Source of the DNA: UBA10183 sp041653835
GTDB taxonomy: Bacteria; Omnitrophota; Gorgyraeia; Gorgyraeales; Gorgyraeaceae
Length of the DNA stretch: 11,815 nucleotides
NCBI GenBank assembly: GCA_041653835.1
Contig: JBAZEP010000046.1
Span: 1 to 11,815, forward strand
Reading direction: 5' to 3'
The notes under the pieces were generated by a model. That model saw only the letters and a list, made by a program, of their open reading frames with translations, was not told where the DNA came from and did no database searches. Positions 1-8,294 of the stretch are shown piece by piece. Numbering within the stretch: position 1 is the stretch's first letter; each line of letters begins with the position of its first letter. The translations under genes were made by a program, and so were the position numbers.

Positions 1-92
1 ATATTGAGCATTTTACCGGAATAGCCTCGCTTCGCCCTGTTCTATGCAGAGAAACGTCCTTCCTATTTTAGGAAATCCCTTATAAATAATGA
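1..92. other. gene-free leader before polA, at window edge
   Basis: No complete gene fits here. Short open stretches run in from the left edge (stops at about 22-24 and 68-70), so the tail of an upstream gene cannot be excluded. Positions 60-74 form a small perfect hairpin (TTCCTA, TTT loop, TAGGAA), too short to call functional. An AT-rich TATAAATAAT lies at 81-90, but no matching -35 element sits 16-18 bp upstream, so I do not call a promoter. The only purine-rich motif before polA is AGGAAA at 70-75, too far from the ATG for a normal Shine-Dalgarno site. Confidence 0.5.
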
Positions 93-2759
93 ATGAGTAA
101 AAAAGAAAAACTTTTTTTGATTGATGGGAATTCCTACTGTTATAGAGCTTTTTATGCCATAAGAGAGCTCAGGAATTCAAAAGGCATGCCCACGAACGCG
201 GTCTACGGTTTTATCCTGATGCTTAAAAAATTATTGGAAAAAGAAAAACCCGCCTATATCGGAGTGGCGTTCGATCTGAAAGGGCCTACCTTCAGGCATG
301 AACAATTTGAAGATTACAAGAGCCACAGGAAACCCATGCCGGATGACCTCGTAAGCCAGATGGGTTTGATAAAGGAAACGGTATCCGCGTATAATATACC
401 TATTTTTGAAAAACAGGGATTCGAAGCGGACGACATCCTCGCCACCATTGCCAAAAAGATGTCCAGTCATGGTATAGAGGTGTACATTGTCACGGGTGAT
501 AAAGACATGCTGCAGATAGTGGATAAGAATATAAAGGTTTACAGCACGCGCAAGGACGATATGATCTACGATATCGAGACCGTAAAGGAAAAATTCTCGG
601 GCCTCAGCCCGGAAAATATAGTAGATTTTATCGCTCTCGCGGGAGACCCTACCGACAATATCCCGGGCGTGCGCGGCATAGGGGAAAAAACAGCCATAGA
701 GCTCATAAGGGAGTTCGGCGGGCTGGACAGCCTTTATAAGAATATAGATAAGGTAAAGAGCGAGCCGAGAAAAAAAATGCTGTTCGAACAGGAAGAGAGC
801 GCCAGGATGTCCAGGGAATTGGCTACGGTGGACAAGGACGTGCCTATAGAGATAAATGCCGATGATCTACGCGTAAAAGCCCCTGATTCCGAGAAACTGC
901 TTGAGATATTCAAGGAGCTGGAATTCAAAGCATTCGCCAGGGAAATCGCGTCAAATAATTCCGAGATACATAAAAAGGCGGACTATAAAACGATCCGCAC
1001 TGTTGAAGATCTTAATAAGCTGGTCCAGGAGCTTAAAACAAAAGAGGAATTTGTCCTGGATACCGAAACCACCAGCGAACGGCCTATGGAAGCGAAACTG
1101 GTAGGCATATCTTTTTGCTGGAAAGAAGGAGAGGCGTATTACGCGGCGCTGGGCCCCAAGGGCATAAAAATGGAAACAGCGCTCGGGGTATTAAGATCTG
1201 CGCTGGAAGACGAAAAAATAAAAAAAATAGGCCAAAATATCAAATATGACAAACTGGTGCTGTTGAACCATGGCATAGAGCTTAAGGGTATGGTTTATGA
1301 TACGATGATAGCGTCATATCTCCTGAATCCTTCCAGGATGAGCCACGGCCTGGATGACCTCGCTTTTGAATATCTTGACCACAAGATGACCTCCATAGAT
1401 GAACTTCTGGGCACGGGCAGGAACAGGATAACGATGGATATGGCGGATATCGAAAAGGTATCCATGTATTCATGTGAAGACAGTGATGTCACTATGCGGC
1501 TTAAAAATTTATTCGAGAAGGAGATATTGAAGAAAGAACTCGACCCGCTTTTCAATGATATAGAACTGCCGCTTGTGGATGTCCTGTGCGATATGGAAAA
1601 GAACGGGATAAAGATAGACGTAGATTTTCTGAAAGAACTCTCATCCTCTATGGAGAACGAGCTTTCCTCGCTGATAAAAGGCATATACCGCATAGCGGAC
1701 GGGGAGTTCAACATCAATTCTCCGAAACAGCTCAGCGTCATACTGTTCGAAAAATTAGGACTGCCTGTTATAAAAAAGACCAAGACCGGCGCGTCTACGG
1801 ATGTGGAGGTTCTCGAGAGGCTTTCTTCCCTGCACCCTTTACCCAAAGAGCTATTGAGATACAGGGAATTGTCAAAGCTTAAATCCACCTATGTCGATGC
1901 CCTGCCCGAACTGATCAATAAAAAAACAGGGAGGCTTCATACTTCTTTTAACCAGGCTGTTGCCGCTACCGGGAGGTTATCATCCTCCAATCCCAATATC
2001 CAGAATATACCGGTAAAGACCGAGGAAGGCAGGAAAATAAGAAAAGCGTTCATAGGAGAGAAGAATAACTTTATAATGTCCGCGGATTACTCGCAGATAG
2101 AGCTCAGGATATTGGCGCATCTGTCCAAGGACCCGGAACTCAGAGCGGCGTTCGAAAACAACAGGGATGTGCATACCCATACGGCTTCCCTGATCTTCGG
2201 CGTGGGAGAAAAAGATATCACTCCCGGGATGAGGGCAAACGCGAAGACCGTGAATTTCGGTATAATATACGGCATAAGCGCTTTCGGGCTGGGCAAAGGC
2301 CTTGGGATAGACCCTGCCGGCGCGCAGCAGTTCATTGATTCGTATTTCGAAAGATATCCTGCCGTGAAGGTTTACATGGAAGACAAAATAGAAGAGGCCA
2401 GGAGTACCGGATATGTCACGACCCTTTTTAACAGACGGAGGTATATCCCGGAAATAAAAACAGGGGGGATGAGGGAGCAGCAGCAGGCGGAGAGGATCGC
2501 GATAAACACGCCTGTCCAGGGTTCAGCGGCAGACCTTATAAAAATAGCCATGATAAACATACACAGGGAGATGGACAGTAAGGGATTTAAATCGCTCATG
2601 ACCCTGCAGGTGCATGACGAGCTTGTTTTTGAGGTTCCCCGGGACGAGCTGGATGCCATGAAGAAACTGGTAACGGAAGAGATGGAAGGCGCTGTCAAAT
2701 TATCGGTGCCTGTAAAAGTGAGCGTGCAGTACGGGAAAAACTGGCTGGAGATGGAATGA
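93..2759 (+). CDS. polA: DNA polymerase I (5' nuclease, 3'-5' proofreading, polymerase)
   Basis: Cytoplasmic family A polymerase that removes RNA primers, joins Okazaki fragments and fills repair gaps. At 888 aa it is close to the usual full length. Residues 1-290 are the 5' nuclease, with metal-binding acids visible at D11, E111/D113/D114, D136/D138 and D185/D188. Residues about 310-490 are the 3'-5' exonuclease and all three motifs are intact: D323-T-E325, N382xxxD386 and Y459xxxD463. Many bacterial PolI proteins have lost this site, so active proofreading is likely here. The polymerase domain has motif A (D665-YSQIELR), motif B (R714xxxK718 with F722, the Phe associated with discrimination against dideoxynucleotides) and motif C (V840-HDE). 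An in-frame TGA lies directly before the ATG, and the next Met is residue 32 inside the nuclease domain, so the start is secure despite a poor ribosome-binding site. The stop overlaps coaE by 4 bp (ATGA). Confidence 0.98.
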   Translation: MSKKEKLFLIDGNSYCYRAFYAIRELRNSKGMPTNAVYGFILMLKKLLEKEKPAYIGVAFDLKGPTFRHEQFEDYKSHRKPMPDDLVSQMGLIKETVSAYNIPIFEKQGFEADDILATIAKKMSSHGIEVYIVTGDKDMLQIVDKNIKVYSTRKDDMIYDIETVKEKFSGLSPENIVDFIALAGDPTDNIPGVRGIGEKTAIELIREFGGLDSLYKNIDKVKSEPRKKMLFEQEESARMSRELATVDKDVPIEINADDLRVKAPDSEKLLEIFKELEFKAFAREIASNNSEIHKKADYKTIRTVEDLNKLVQELKTKEEFVLDTETTSERPMEAKLVGISFCWKEGEAYYAALGPKGIKMETALGVLRSALEDEKIKKIGQNIKYDKLVLLNHGIELKGMVYDTMIASYLLNPSRMSHGLDDLAFEYLDHKMTSIDELLGTGRNRITMDMADIEKVSMYSCEDSDVTMRLKNLFEKEILKKELDPLFNDIELPLVDVLCDMEKNGIKIDVDFLKELSSSMENELSSLIKGIYRIADGEFNINSPKQLSVILFEKLGLPVIKKTKTGASTDVEVLERLSSLHPLPKELLRYRELSKLKSTYVDALPELINKKTGRLHTSFNQAVAATGRLSSSNPNIQNIPVKTEEGRKIRKAFIGEKNNFIMSADYSQIELRILAHLSKDPELRAAFENNRDVHTHTASLIFGVGEKDITPGMRANAKTVNFGIIYGISAFGLGKGLGIDPAGAQQFIDSYFERYPAVKVYMEDKIEEARSTGYVTTLFNRRRYIPEIKTGGMREQQQAERIAINTPVQGSAADLIKIAMINIHREMDSKGFKSLMTLQVHDELVFEVPRDELDAMKKLVTEEMEGAVKLSVPVKVSVQYGKNWLEME

Positions 2760-3352
2760 TAATCGGCATCACGGGAAGTTTCGGGAGCGGTAAGACAACG
2801 GTAGCGAAAATGTTCGCGGGGTCCGGCGGCCTTATGGTCGACGCGGATAAAGTTTATCATTCGCTTATCACGCCCGGGAAAAAGTGTTATAAAAAGATAG
2901 TCAGGCATTTCGGAAAAGGCATATTGGATAAGGACGGCCGGATAGACAGGAAAAAACTGGGAGGAGAGGTTTTTAGGAAAAAATCCAGGCTTAGGCTCCT
3001 TGATAACCTTGTTCATCCCGAGATCATAAAGGAGATAAAGGCCGCGATAAGATCCGCGGGTAAAAAAGATGTTATTGTAGACGCGGCGCTTCTTTTGGAA
3101 ACGGCTTTTTATAAAGATATGGACATTATAGTAGTAGTGGCGAATAAGAAAAAAGAGCAGGTCAGGAGGATAAAGAAGGCCGGCACGGGATTATCCAAGA
3201 GCGCCATAGAGAGTAGAATAAGGACGCAGATGCCTTTCAGGAAAAAACTGGCATTCGCCGATTTTATCATAGATAACAGCGGATCGAAAATACAAACATT
3301 GCGCCGGGTCAGGGATATCCGGAAAAAATTGAGAGGTGGAAAATGGAAGTGA
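2756..3352 (+). CDS. coaE: dephospho-CoA kinase
   Basis: Catalyses the last step of coenzyme A synthesis, ATP-dependent phosphorylation of the 3'-hydroxyl of dephospho-CoA. The 198 aa length is normal. The Walker A loop is at residues 7-14 (GSFGSGKT), followed by VDAD at 28-31, the substrate-side LVHPEI (H87, P88) and a C-terminal block with QMPFRKKLAFADFIIDNSG, typical of the family. The usual PLLxE motif reads ALLLE here (residues 111-115), and the family's R-D after the kinase lid appears as K-A. Both look like tolerated variants rather than damage. The start overlaps the polA stop as ATGA, implying translational coupling. polA and coaE are near neighbours in many bacteria, often with mutM between them, which is missing here. 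The very basic C-terminus (about 165-198) ends inside rho. Confidence 0.95.
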   Translation: MIIGITGSFGSGKTTVAKMFAGSGGLMVDADKVYHSLITPGKKCYKKIVRHFGKGILDKDGRIDRKKLGGEVFRKKSRLRLLDNLVHPEIIKEIKAAIRSAGKKDVIVDAALLLETAFYKDMDIIVVVANKKKEQVRRIKKAGTGLSKSAIESRIRTQMPFRKKLAFADFIIDNSGSKIQTLRRVRDIRKKLRGGKWK

Positions 3353-4608
3353 AAGAAAAACTCGATATCGAGAAATTGAAATCCATGAAGATATCAGAAT
3401 TGAACAAGCTCGCGCACGACATGAATATAAACGGCGTGAGCGGATTGAAAAAACAGGACATGATATTCAAAGTCCTTCAGGCGCAGACCGAGAAAGACGG
3501 GCTTATATTCGGCGAGGGCGTGCTCGAGATATTACCGGATGGTTTCGGTTTCCTGCGTTCGCCCAACTATAATTATCTGCCGTGCCCGGACGATATATAC
3601 ATATCGCCTTCGCAGATAAGGAAATTCGACCTGCGTACAGGCGATACTGTAAGCGGGCAGATAAGGCCTCCCAAAGAAGGCGAAAGATATTTCGCGTTAT
3701 TGAAGGTGGAGGCTGTCAATTTCGAGAGCCCGGAGGCGGCGAAGGACAAGGTGCTTTTCGACAACCTTACCCCTATATACCCCAATACGAGGTATAAGCT
3801 CGAGACGAAAAACGGGGATGTGTCTATGCGCATAATGGATTTATTGACGCCTATAGGCAAAGGCCAGAGGGGAATGATAGTCGCGCCCCCATACAGCGGC
3901 AAGACCATAATAATGCAGAAGATAGCCAACAGCATAGCTACGAATTTCCCCGAGACCATTATAATGGTGCTCCTGATAGATGAGAGGCCTGAGGAAGTCA
4001 CGGATATGCAGCGGTCGGTAAAAGGTGAGGTCATAAGCTCCACCTTTGACGAACCCGCGGAGCGGCATGTCCAGGTCGCGGAGATGGTGTTGGAAAAAGC
4101 GAAGAGGCTTGTGGAGCATAAAAAAGACGTGGTTATACTTTTGGACAGCATCACAAGGCTGGCAAGGGCGTACAATACCGTAGTGCCTCATTCGGGGAAG
4201 ATACTTTCCGGAGGCGTAGATTCGAACGCGCTGCATAAACCGAAAAGGTTCTTCGGCGCCGCGAGGAATATAGAAGAGGGCGGGAGCATAACCGTCATCG
4301 CTACTGCCCTTGTGGATACCGGGTCGAGGATGGATGAGGTAATTTTCGAAGAATTCAAAGGCACGGGCAATATGGAATTACAGCTTGACAGGACGTTGTT
4401 CCAGAGAAGGGTTTATCCCGCTATAGACATCAAGAGGTCCAACACGAGGAAAGAGGAACTGCTCGTGGAACAGAAAGAACTCCAGAGGATATGGCTCTTG
4501 AGGAAAGTCCTGAATGAATTGAACAGCGTAGAAGCGATGGAATTATTGATAGAAAAGATCTCAAAGACCAAGACAAACGAAGATTTCTTGGAAAGCATGA
4601 ACAAATAA
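3343..4608 (+). CDS. rho: transcription termination factor Rho
   Basis: Hexameric RNA-dependent ATPase/translocase that ends transcription at unstructured C-rich RNA. The 421 aa length matches the compact form, without the long N-terminal insertions seen in Actinobacteria or Bacteroidota. Residues about 7-45 are the helical Rho N-terminal domain. Residues about 55-120 are the cold-shock-like RNA-binding fold, with GFGFLRSPNYNYLP. The ATPase core has Walker A at 181-188, written APPYSGKT instead of the common APPKAGKT. Walker B is VVILLDS, the Q-loop region is SGGVDSNALHKPKRFFGAARN, and the R-loop and arginine-finger region is EEFKGTGNMEL...NTRKEELL. The ATG follows AGGTGG at 3334-3339 at good spacing and overlaps coaE by 10 bp. 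The rho, rpmE, prfA, prmC, murA set is found in related arrangements in several phyla, including Bacillota. Confidence 0.98.
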   Translation: MEVKEKLDIEKLKSMKISELNKLAHDMNINGVSGLKKQDMIFKVLQAQTEKDGLIFGEGVLEILPDGFGFLRSPNYNYLPCPDDIYISPSQIRKFDLRTGDTVSGQIRPPKEGERYFALLKVEAVNFESPEAAKDKVLFDNLTPIYPNTRYKLETKNGDVSMRIMDLLTPIGKGQRGMIVAPPYSGKTIIMQKIANSIATNFPETIIMVLLIDERPEEVTDMQRSVKGEVISSTFDEPAERHVQVAEMVLEKAKRLVEHKKDVVILLDSITRLARAYNTVVPHSGKILSGGVDSNALHKPKRFFGAARNIEEGGSITVIATALVDTGSRMDEVIFEEFKGTGNMELQLDRTLFQRRVYPAIDIKRSNTRKEELLVEQKELQRIWLLRKVLNELNSVEAMELLIEKISKTKTNEDFLESMNK

Positions 4609-4613
4609 GGAGG
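4607..4613 (+). promoter_or_regulatory. strong Shine-Dalgarno site of rpmE
   Basis: AAGGAGG sits 5 nt before the rpmE ATG and overlaps the rho stop codon (TAA, 4606-4608). It is a near-perfect anti-16S match, in contrast with the next gene, prfA, which has none visible. This fits a need for more L31 than RF1 from one transcript. Confidence 0.75.
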
Positions 4614-4618
4614 AGAAC

Positions 4619-4819
4619 ATGAAGGAAAAAATTCATCCCGAGTACAAGGACGCGACCATCACATGCGCGTGCGGCGAGGTCATACACACCCGTTCTACCA
4701 AACAGAACCTGCGCGTGGAAATATGCTCAAAGTGCCATCCGTTTTTCACGGGCAAGCAGAAGTTTGTGGATTCCGCGGGCAGGGTGGAGAAATTCTTGAA
4801 AAAGTATAAAAAGAAATAA
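4619..4819 (+). CDS. rpmE: 50S ribosomal protein L31, zinc-binding type
   Basis: Small large-subunit protein at the central protuberance that helps bridge the 50S and 30S subunits. The 66 aa length is normal. It begins MKEKIHPEY, as family members do, and carries four cysteines, C16, C18, C36 and C39. These mark the zinc-containing (C+) form, as opposed to the cysteine-free paralogue made under zinc starvation. GKQKFVDSAGRVEKF is the conserved C-terminal block, followed by a lysine tail. It lies 10 bp after rho and 8 bp before prfA, in the common rho-rpmE-prfA order. Confidence 0.97.
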   Translation: MKEKIHPEYKDATITCACGEVIHTRSTKQNLRVEICSKCHPFFTGKQKFVDSAGRVEKFLKKYKKK

Positions 4820-4827
4820 GACTTTCT

Positions 4828-5898
4828 ATGTTCGAAAAACTGGATTCTCTGTTAAAACGTTACGATGAACTGCATGCGCTGATGGCGGATCATGATGTCA
4901 TATCCGATATAGATAGATATCAGAAACTAGCCAGGGAACTGTCGTCGCTCGAAAACATCGTCAAAAAGTACAATGAATATAAAAAGATCGTGTCAGAGAT
5001 AGGCGAGGCCAGGCATCTTTCCGAGAAAGAGGACAATAAGGACATAGTGGAGATGGCAAAAAAAGAAGCTGAGGAGTTGGAGAAAAAGAAGGAGCATGTC
5101 CGCCTGGAACTGGAAGAGATGATGATCGAGGATGACCCGGACGCCGACAGGGATGTTATCATGGAGATCCGGGCAGGCACGGGCGGGGCAGAGGCGTCCC
5201 TCTTCGCGGGAGACCTCTTCAGGATGTACTCGAAATACGCCGCTAAAAATGGCTGGAAGGTGGAGATAATGGACAGCCATACCGCCGAGGCGGGAGGGTT
5301 CAAGGAAGTGATCTTCGCCGTAAAGGGCAGGGGTGTTTACAGGAAACTAAAGTACGAAAAAGGCACGCACAGGGTACAGAGGGTCCCGGCAACCGAGGCG
5401 TCCGGCAGGATACATACCTCGGCGGTAACCGTGGCTGTCCTTGCCGAAGCCGAGGATGTGGATGTCCAGATCAATCCCCAGGATTTAAAGATAGATGTGT
5501 TCAGGGCATCCGGCGCCGGCGGGCAGGGCGTCAATAAGATCGAGTCAGCGGTGCGCATTACACATCTTCCCTCGGGAATGGTGGTAATATGCCAGGATGA
5601 AAGGTCACAGATAAAAAATAAAGAAAAGGCGATGAGGGTATTGAGGGCGAGACTTCTTGATTATACCAGGAGGGAGCAGGAAGAAAAGATAGCGAAAGAG
5701 AGAAAGATCCAGGTGGGTACGGGCGACAGGAGCGAAAAGATCAGAACCTATAATTTTCCGGACAGGCGCGTCACCGACCACAGGATAGGATTTACGATAC
5801 ACGACCTTCCCAATGTAATGGAAGGTGAGATGGACAAGATTATCGGCGCGCTCGCGGACGCGGAAAGAAAATTAAAATTGAGTTTAAACAGGGATTGA
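4828..5898 (+). CDS. prfA: peptide chain release factor 1
   Basis: Recognises UAA and UAG in the ribosomal A site and triggers hydrolysis of the finished peptide. The 356 aa length is standard. The codon-recognition tripeptide is PAT at residues 187-189 (in RVPATEASGRIHTS), which identifies RF1 rather than RF2, whose motif is SPF. The catalytic GGQ is at 231-233. The N-terminal about 100 residues form the helical domain, rich in charged heptads. The C-terminal NFPDRRVTDHRIG is typical. No clear Shine-Dalgarno site precedes the ATG, so translation may depend on coupling to rpmE 8 bp upstream. The next gene, prmC, encodes the enzyme that methylates Gln233. Confidence 0.98.
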   Translation: MFEKLDSLLKRYDELHALMADHDVISDIDRYQKLARELSSLENIVKKYNEYKKIVSEIGEARHLSEKEDNKDIVEMAKKEAEELEKKKEHVRLELEEMMIEDDPDADRDVIMEIRAGTGGAEASLFAGDLFRMYSKYAAKNGWKVEIMDSHTAEAGGFKEVIFAVKGRGVYRKLKYEKGTHRVQRVPATEASGRIHTSAVTVAVLAEAEDVDVQINPQDLKIDVFRASGAGGQGVNKIESAVRITHLPSGMVVICQDERSQIKNKEKAMRVLRARLLDYTRREQEEKIAKERKIQVGTGDRSEKIRTYNFPDRRVTDHRIGFTIHDLPNVMEGEMDKIIGALADAERKLKLSLNRD

Positions 5899-5901
5899 CG
5901 C

Positions 5902-6762
5902 ATGACGTTAAAGACGCTAGAAAGAAAAAAAGACATATTTTACCTGATTAATAAATATTCAAAAGCCGTTTCCAGGGTAGAGGCGGAGATGCTCCTGGAA
6001 TATCTCTTCGGCTGCGCAAAAGCAGATTTATATATAAGGGATCTTAAAGTGGACAGGACAATAGAGGGATTATATGATTCCCTTATCAGCCGCCGTCTTG
6101 GGGGCGAGCCTGTGCAATACATTACTGGGCACGCGGAATTCAGGGGAATGGATTTTATCGTAACGAAAGATACCCTGATCCCGCGGCCTGAAACAGAGAT
6201 ATTGGTGGACGAGATTTATAACTGCAAGGGGAGATTTCAGGCCGCCCCCCGCATATTGGATTTGTGTACCGGCAGCGGCAATATTGCCGTGAGTTTGGCC
6301 AGGCTGGTACCGGACGCGGAGATAGCGGCAACCGACATATCCGGCGCGGCTTTGAAAGTAGCTGAAAGGAACGCGGAACGGCATAATGTAAAAGACAGGA
6401 TAAGCTTTTATAAAGGGGATATTTTTAACGCTTTAATGTTTGCGAAAAATCCGAAATTTGATATAATAGTCTGCAATCCGCCGTACATAAGAGAGGCTGA
6501 AATCCCATCTTTGCAAAAAGAGGTCCAGAGAGAGCCTTGCGCGGCTTTGAACGGCGGTAAAGACGGCCTGGATTTTTACAGGATTATAGCTAAAGAATCG
6601 CGGAAATATTTGAAAGGATCCGGAGCCATTCTTGTGGAGATAGGTTTTGGCCAGGCCCGGGCGGTGGAAGACATTTTTTCTCAATATAACATATTTGGGA
6701 TATATAAGATAATCAAGGATTTTTCAGGCATAGAAAGGGTAATGTGGATAAATTTATCGTAG
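5902..6762 (+). CDS. prmC: release factor glutamine N5-methyltransferase
   Basis: Uses S-adenosylmethionine to methylate the GGQ glutamine of release factors, which raises termination efficiency. The 286 aa length is typical. Residues 1-90 are the helical substrate-binding domain, ending in GGEPVQYITGHAEFRG and LIPRPETE, both family hallmarks. The Rossmann core has ILDLCTGSGNIAVSLA for SAM binding, and the catalytic NPPY is at residues 192-195. The start lies 3 nt after the prfA stop, with CAGGGA in the prfA end as a plausible ribosome-binding site. Its last 19 bp overlap murA. Pairing with prfA, its substrate, is widespread. Confidence 0.97.
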   Translation: MTLKTLERKKDIFYLINKYSKAVSRVEAEMLLEYLFGCAKADLYIRDLKVDRTIEGLYDSLISRRLGGEPVQYITGHAEFRGMDFIVTKDTLIPRPETEILVDEIYNCKGRFQAAPRILDLCTGSGNIAVSLARLVPDAEIAATDISGAALKVAERNAERHNVKDRISFYKGDIFNALMFAKNPKFDIIVCNPPYIREAEIPSLQKEVQREPCAALNGGKDGLDFYRIIAKESRKYLKGSGAILVEIGFGQARAVEDIFSQYNIFGIYKIIKDFSGIERVMWINLS

Positions 6763-8009
6763 AGGGAGGCGTAAGGCTGAAAGGTACCGTGGAAATAAGC
6801 GGCGCGAAAAACGCGGCGCTCCCTATTCTCGCGGCAACCCTTTTGACGGATGAAAAGTGCGTTATAAAAAACGTGCCGCCTTTGCGGGACGTATATACGA
6901 TGCTCAGGATACTCAGGAATATGGGTGTCAGGGCGGACATGGAAGACGGCGTGGTTATTATACATCCGAACGGATACAGTAATTGCGTCGCGCCGTATAA
7001 ACTTGTCAGCACGATGAGGGCATCCGTGTGCGTGCTGGGGCCTTTGCTCGCGAAACTTAAACACGCCGAGGTATCGATGCCCGGAGGCTGCGTAATAGGC
7101 CCGAGGCCTATCGACCTGCACGTGAAAGGGCTTAAGGCGCTGGGCGCGGATTTAAAAGTGGAGCATGGTTATATAATAGCGGAGGCTAAAAACCTTACCG
7201 GCGGCCGGGTTTACCTGGGAGGGAAATTCGGCTCGAGCGTACTGGCTACGGCGAATGTCATGATGGCCGCGACGCTGGCTAAGGGAAAGACCGTGATCGA
7301 GAACGCCGCTTGCGAACCCGAGGTTTGCGACCTGGCGGATTTTCTGGTCAAGATGGGGGCGAAGATAAAAGGCCAGAGGACGCCGATATTGGAAATAGAA
7401 GGAGTGAAGTCCCTGCACGGAACAGAATATTCGGTGATAAACGACAGGATAGAGGCGGGCACTTTCATGATAGCGTCGGCGATTACCGGAGGGGATGTTG
7501 TCATAAAAGGCGCCAACATAGAGCACCTCGGCGCCGTCATAGATAAATTAAAGGACGTGGGGGTCAAGATCACCCATACAAAAGAAGGGCTGAGGGTCGT
7601 GAAAACAGGCTCTATAAAACCCGTGGATGTCACGACGCTGCCTTATCCGGGGTTCCCTACCGACATGCAGGCGCAGATGATGGCTCTCATGTGCATGACC
7701 AAAGGCATAAGCGTGATAACCGAGAAAATATATCCGGAAAGATTCATGCATATAAGCGAACTTGCCAGGATGGGCGCGCAGATAATATTGGAAGGCTCCA
7801 GCGCGATAGTAAAAGGCGTGCCCAAGCTGAGCGCCGCGCCTGTAATGGCTTCGGATCTAAGGGCGAGCGCGGGCCTGGTCCTGGCAGGGCTTGTGGCTAA
7901 AGGCAAGACAGAGATATCCAGGATATATCACCTGGACAGGGGGTACCATAATATAGAAGAAAAATTAGGGAAATTAGGGGTAAAGATTAAAAGAGAAAAA
8001 GAAGATTAA
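6744..8009 (+). CDS. murA: UDP-N-acetylglucosamine 1-carboxyvinyltransferase
   Basis: First committed step of peptidoglycan synthesis, transfer of enolpyruvyl from PEP to UDP-GlcNAc in the cytoplasm. The 421 aa length is normal. K22-N23 are in SGAKNAAL. The catalytic loop GGCVIGPRPID carries Cys116, the residue alkylated by fosfomycin; species with Asp here are resistant, so this enzyme is predicted to be sensitive. GFPTDMQAQ supplies D307 (equivalent of E. coli D305). The C-terminal LRASAGLVLAGL and YHLDRGYHNIEEKL blocks are intact. The start is GTG, chosen because it gives the family N-terminus MDKFIVEGG and follows AAAGGG at good spacing; it lies inside prmC. A functional murA argues for a cell-wall-bearing organism. 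Confidence 0.97.
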   Translation: MDKFIVEGGVRLKGTVEISGAKNAALPILAATLLTDEKCVIKNVPPLRDVYTMLRILRNMGVRADMEDGVVIIHPNGYSNCVAPYKLVSTMRASVCVLGPLLAKLKHAEVSMPGGCVIGPRPIDLHVKGLKALGADLKVEHGYIIAEAKNLTGGRVYLGGKFGSSVLATANVMMAATLAKGKTVIENAACEPEVCDLADFLVKMGAKIKGQRTPILEIEGVKSLHGTEYSVINDRIEAGTFMIASAITGGDVVIKGANIEHLGAVIDKLKDVGVKITHTKEGLRVVKTGSIKPVDVTTLPYPGFPTDMQAQMMALMCMTKGISVITEKIYPERFMHISELARMGAQIILEGSSAIVKGVPKLSAAPVMASDLRASAGLVLAGLVAKGKTEISRIYHLDRGYHNIEEKLGKLGVKIKREKED

Positions 8010-8013
8010 CGTT

Positions 8014-8021
8014 AAAGGAGG
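8014..8021 (+). promoter_or_regulatory. strong Shine-Dalgarno site of rpsP
   Basis: AAAGGAGG stands 5 nt before the rpsP ATG, in the 17-nt gap after murA. It is among the best ribosome-binding sites in the window, as expected for a ribosomal protein gene. Confidence 0.75.
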
Positions 8022-8026
8022 ATTGA

Positions 8027-8269
8027 ATGGCAGTCAGGATCAGATTGAAAAGATTAGGGGCTAAGAAAAAACCGCATCGCAGGATAGTCGTATGCGATAT
8101 AAGGCGTTCGAGGGATGGGAAAACTATAGAGGAATTAGGCTATTATGACCCGTCCAAAAAACCCACCTTCATAAGCATTGATAAGGAGAGGGCGAAATAC
8201 TGGTTATCCAAGGGCGCTACCCCGACCGAGATAATAAAGAGCCTATTCAAAAAACAGGGTGTAATATAG
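8027..8269 (+). CDS. rpsP: 30S ribosomal protein S16
   Basis: Primary-binding small-subunit protein needed for 30S assembly, contacting the 5' domain of 16S rRNA. The 80 aa length is typical. MAVRIRLKRLGAKKKPHRRIVV, with IEELGYYDP and YWLSKGATPTE, is a clear family match along the full length. It opens a block with trmD and rplS, as in most bacteria. The genes often found around it, ffh upstream and khpA or rimM downstream, are not present here: trmD follows after 25 bp. Confidence 0.97.
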   Translation: MAVRIRLKRLGAKKKPHRRIVVCDIRRSRDGKTIEELGYYDPSKKPTFISIDKERAKYWLSKGATPTEIIKSLFKKQGVI

Positions 8270-8294
8270 TTCCTGCGAACAGACTGGGATCGCT

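Noticed and set aside
58..90. Promoter for polA around TATAAA (81-86)
   Set aside because: No -35-like hexamer at 16-18 bp spacing, and the start point would fall almost on the ATG; only AT-richness supports it.
1295..1888. Long open frame on the - strand inside polA (197 aa)
   Set aside because: Serine/phenylalanine-rich low-complexity shadow of a clearly conserved polA frame; no family resemblance and no ribosome-binding site considered convincing.
2372..3016. - strand open frame across the polA/coaE junction (214 aa)
   Set aside because: Covers conserved motifs of both genes on the other strand; its composition looks like antisense of coding DNA.
3573..4175. - strand open frame opposite rho (200 aa)
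   Set aside because: Antisense of the conserved Rho ATPase core.
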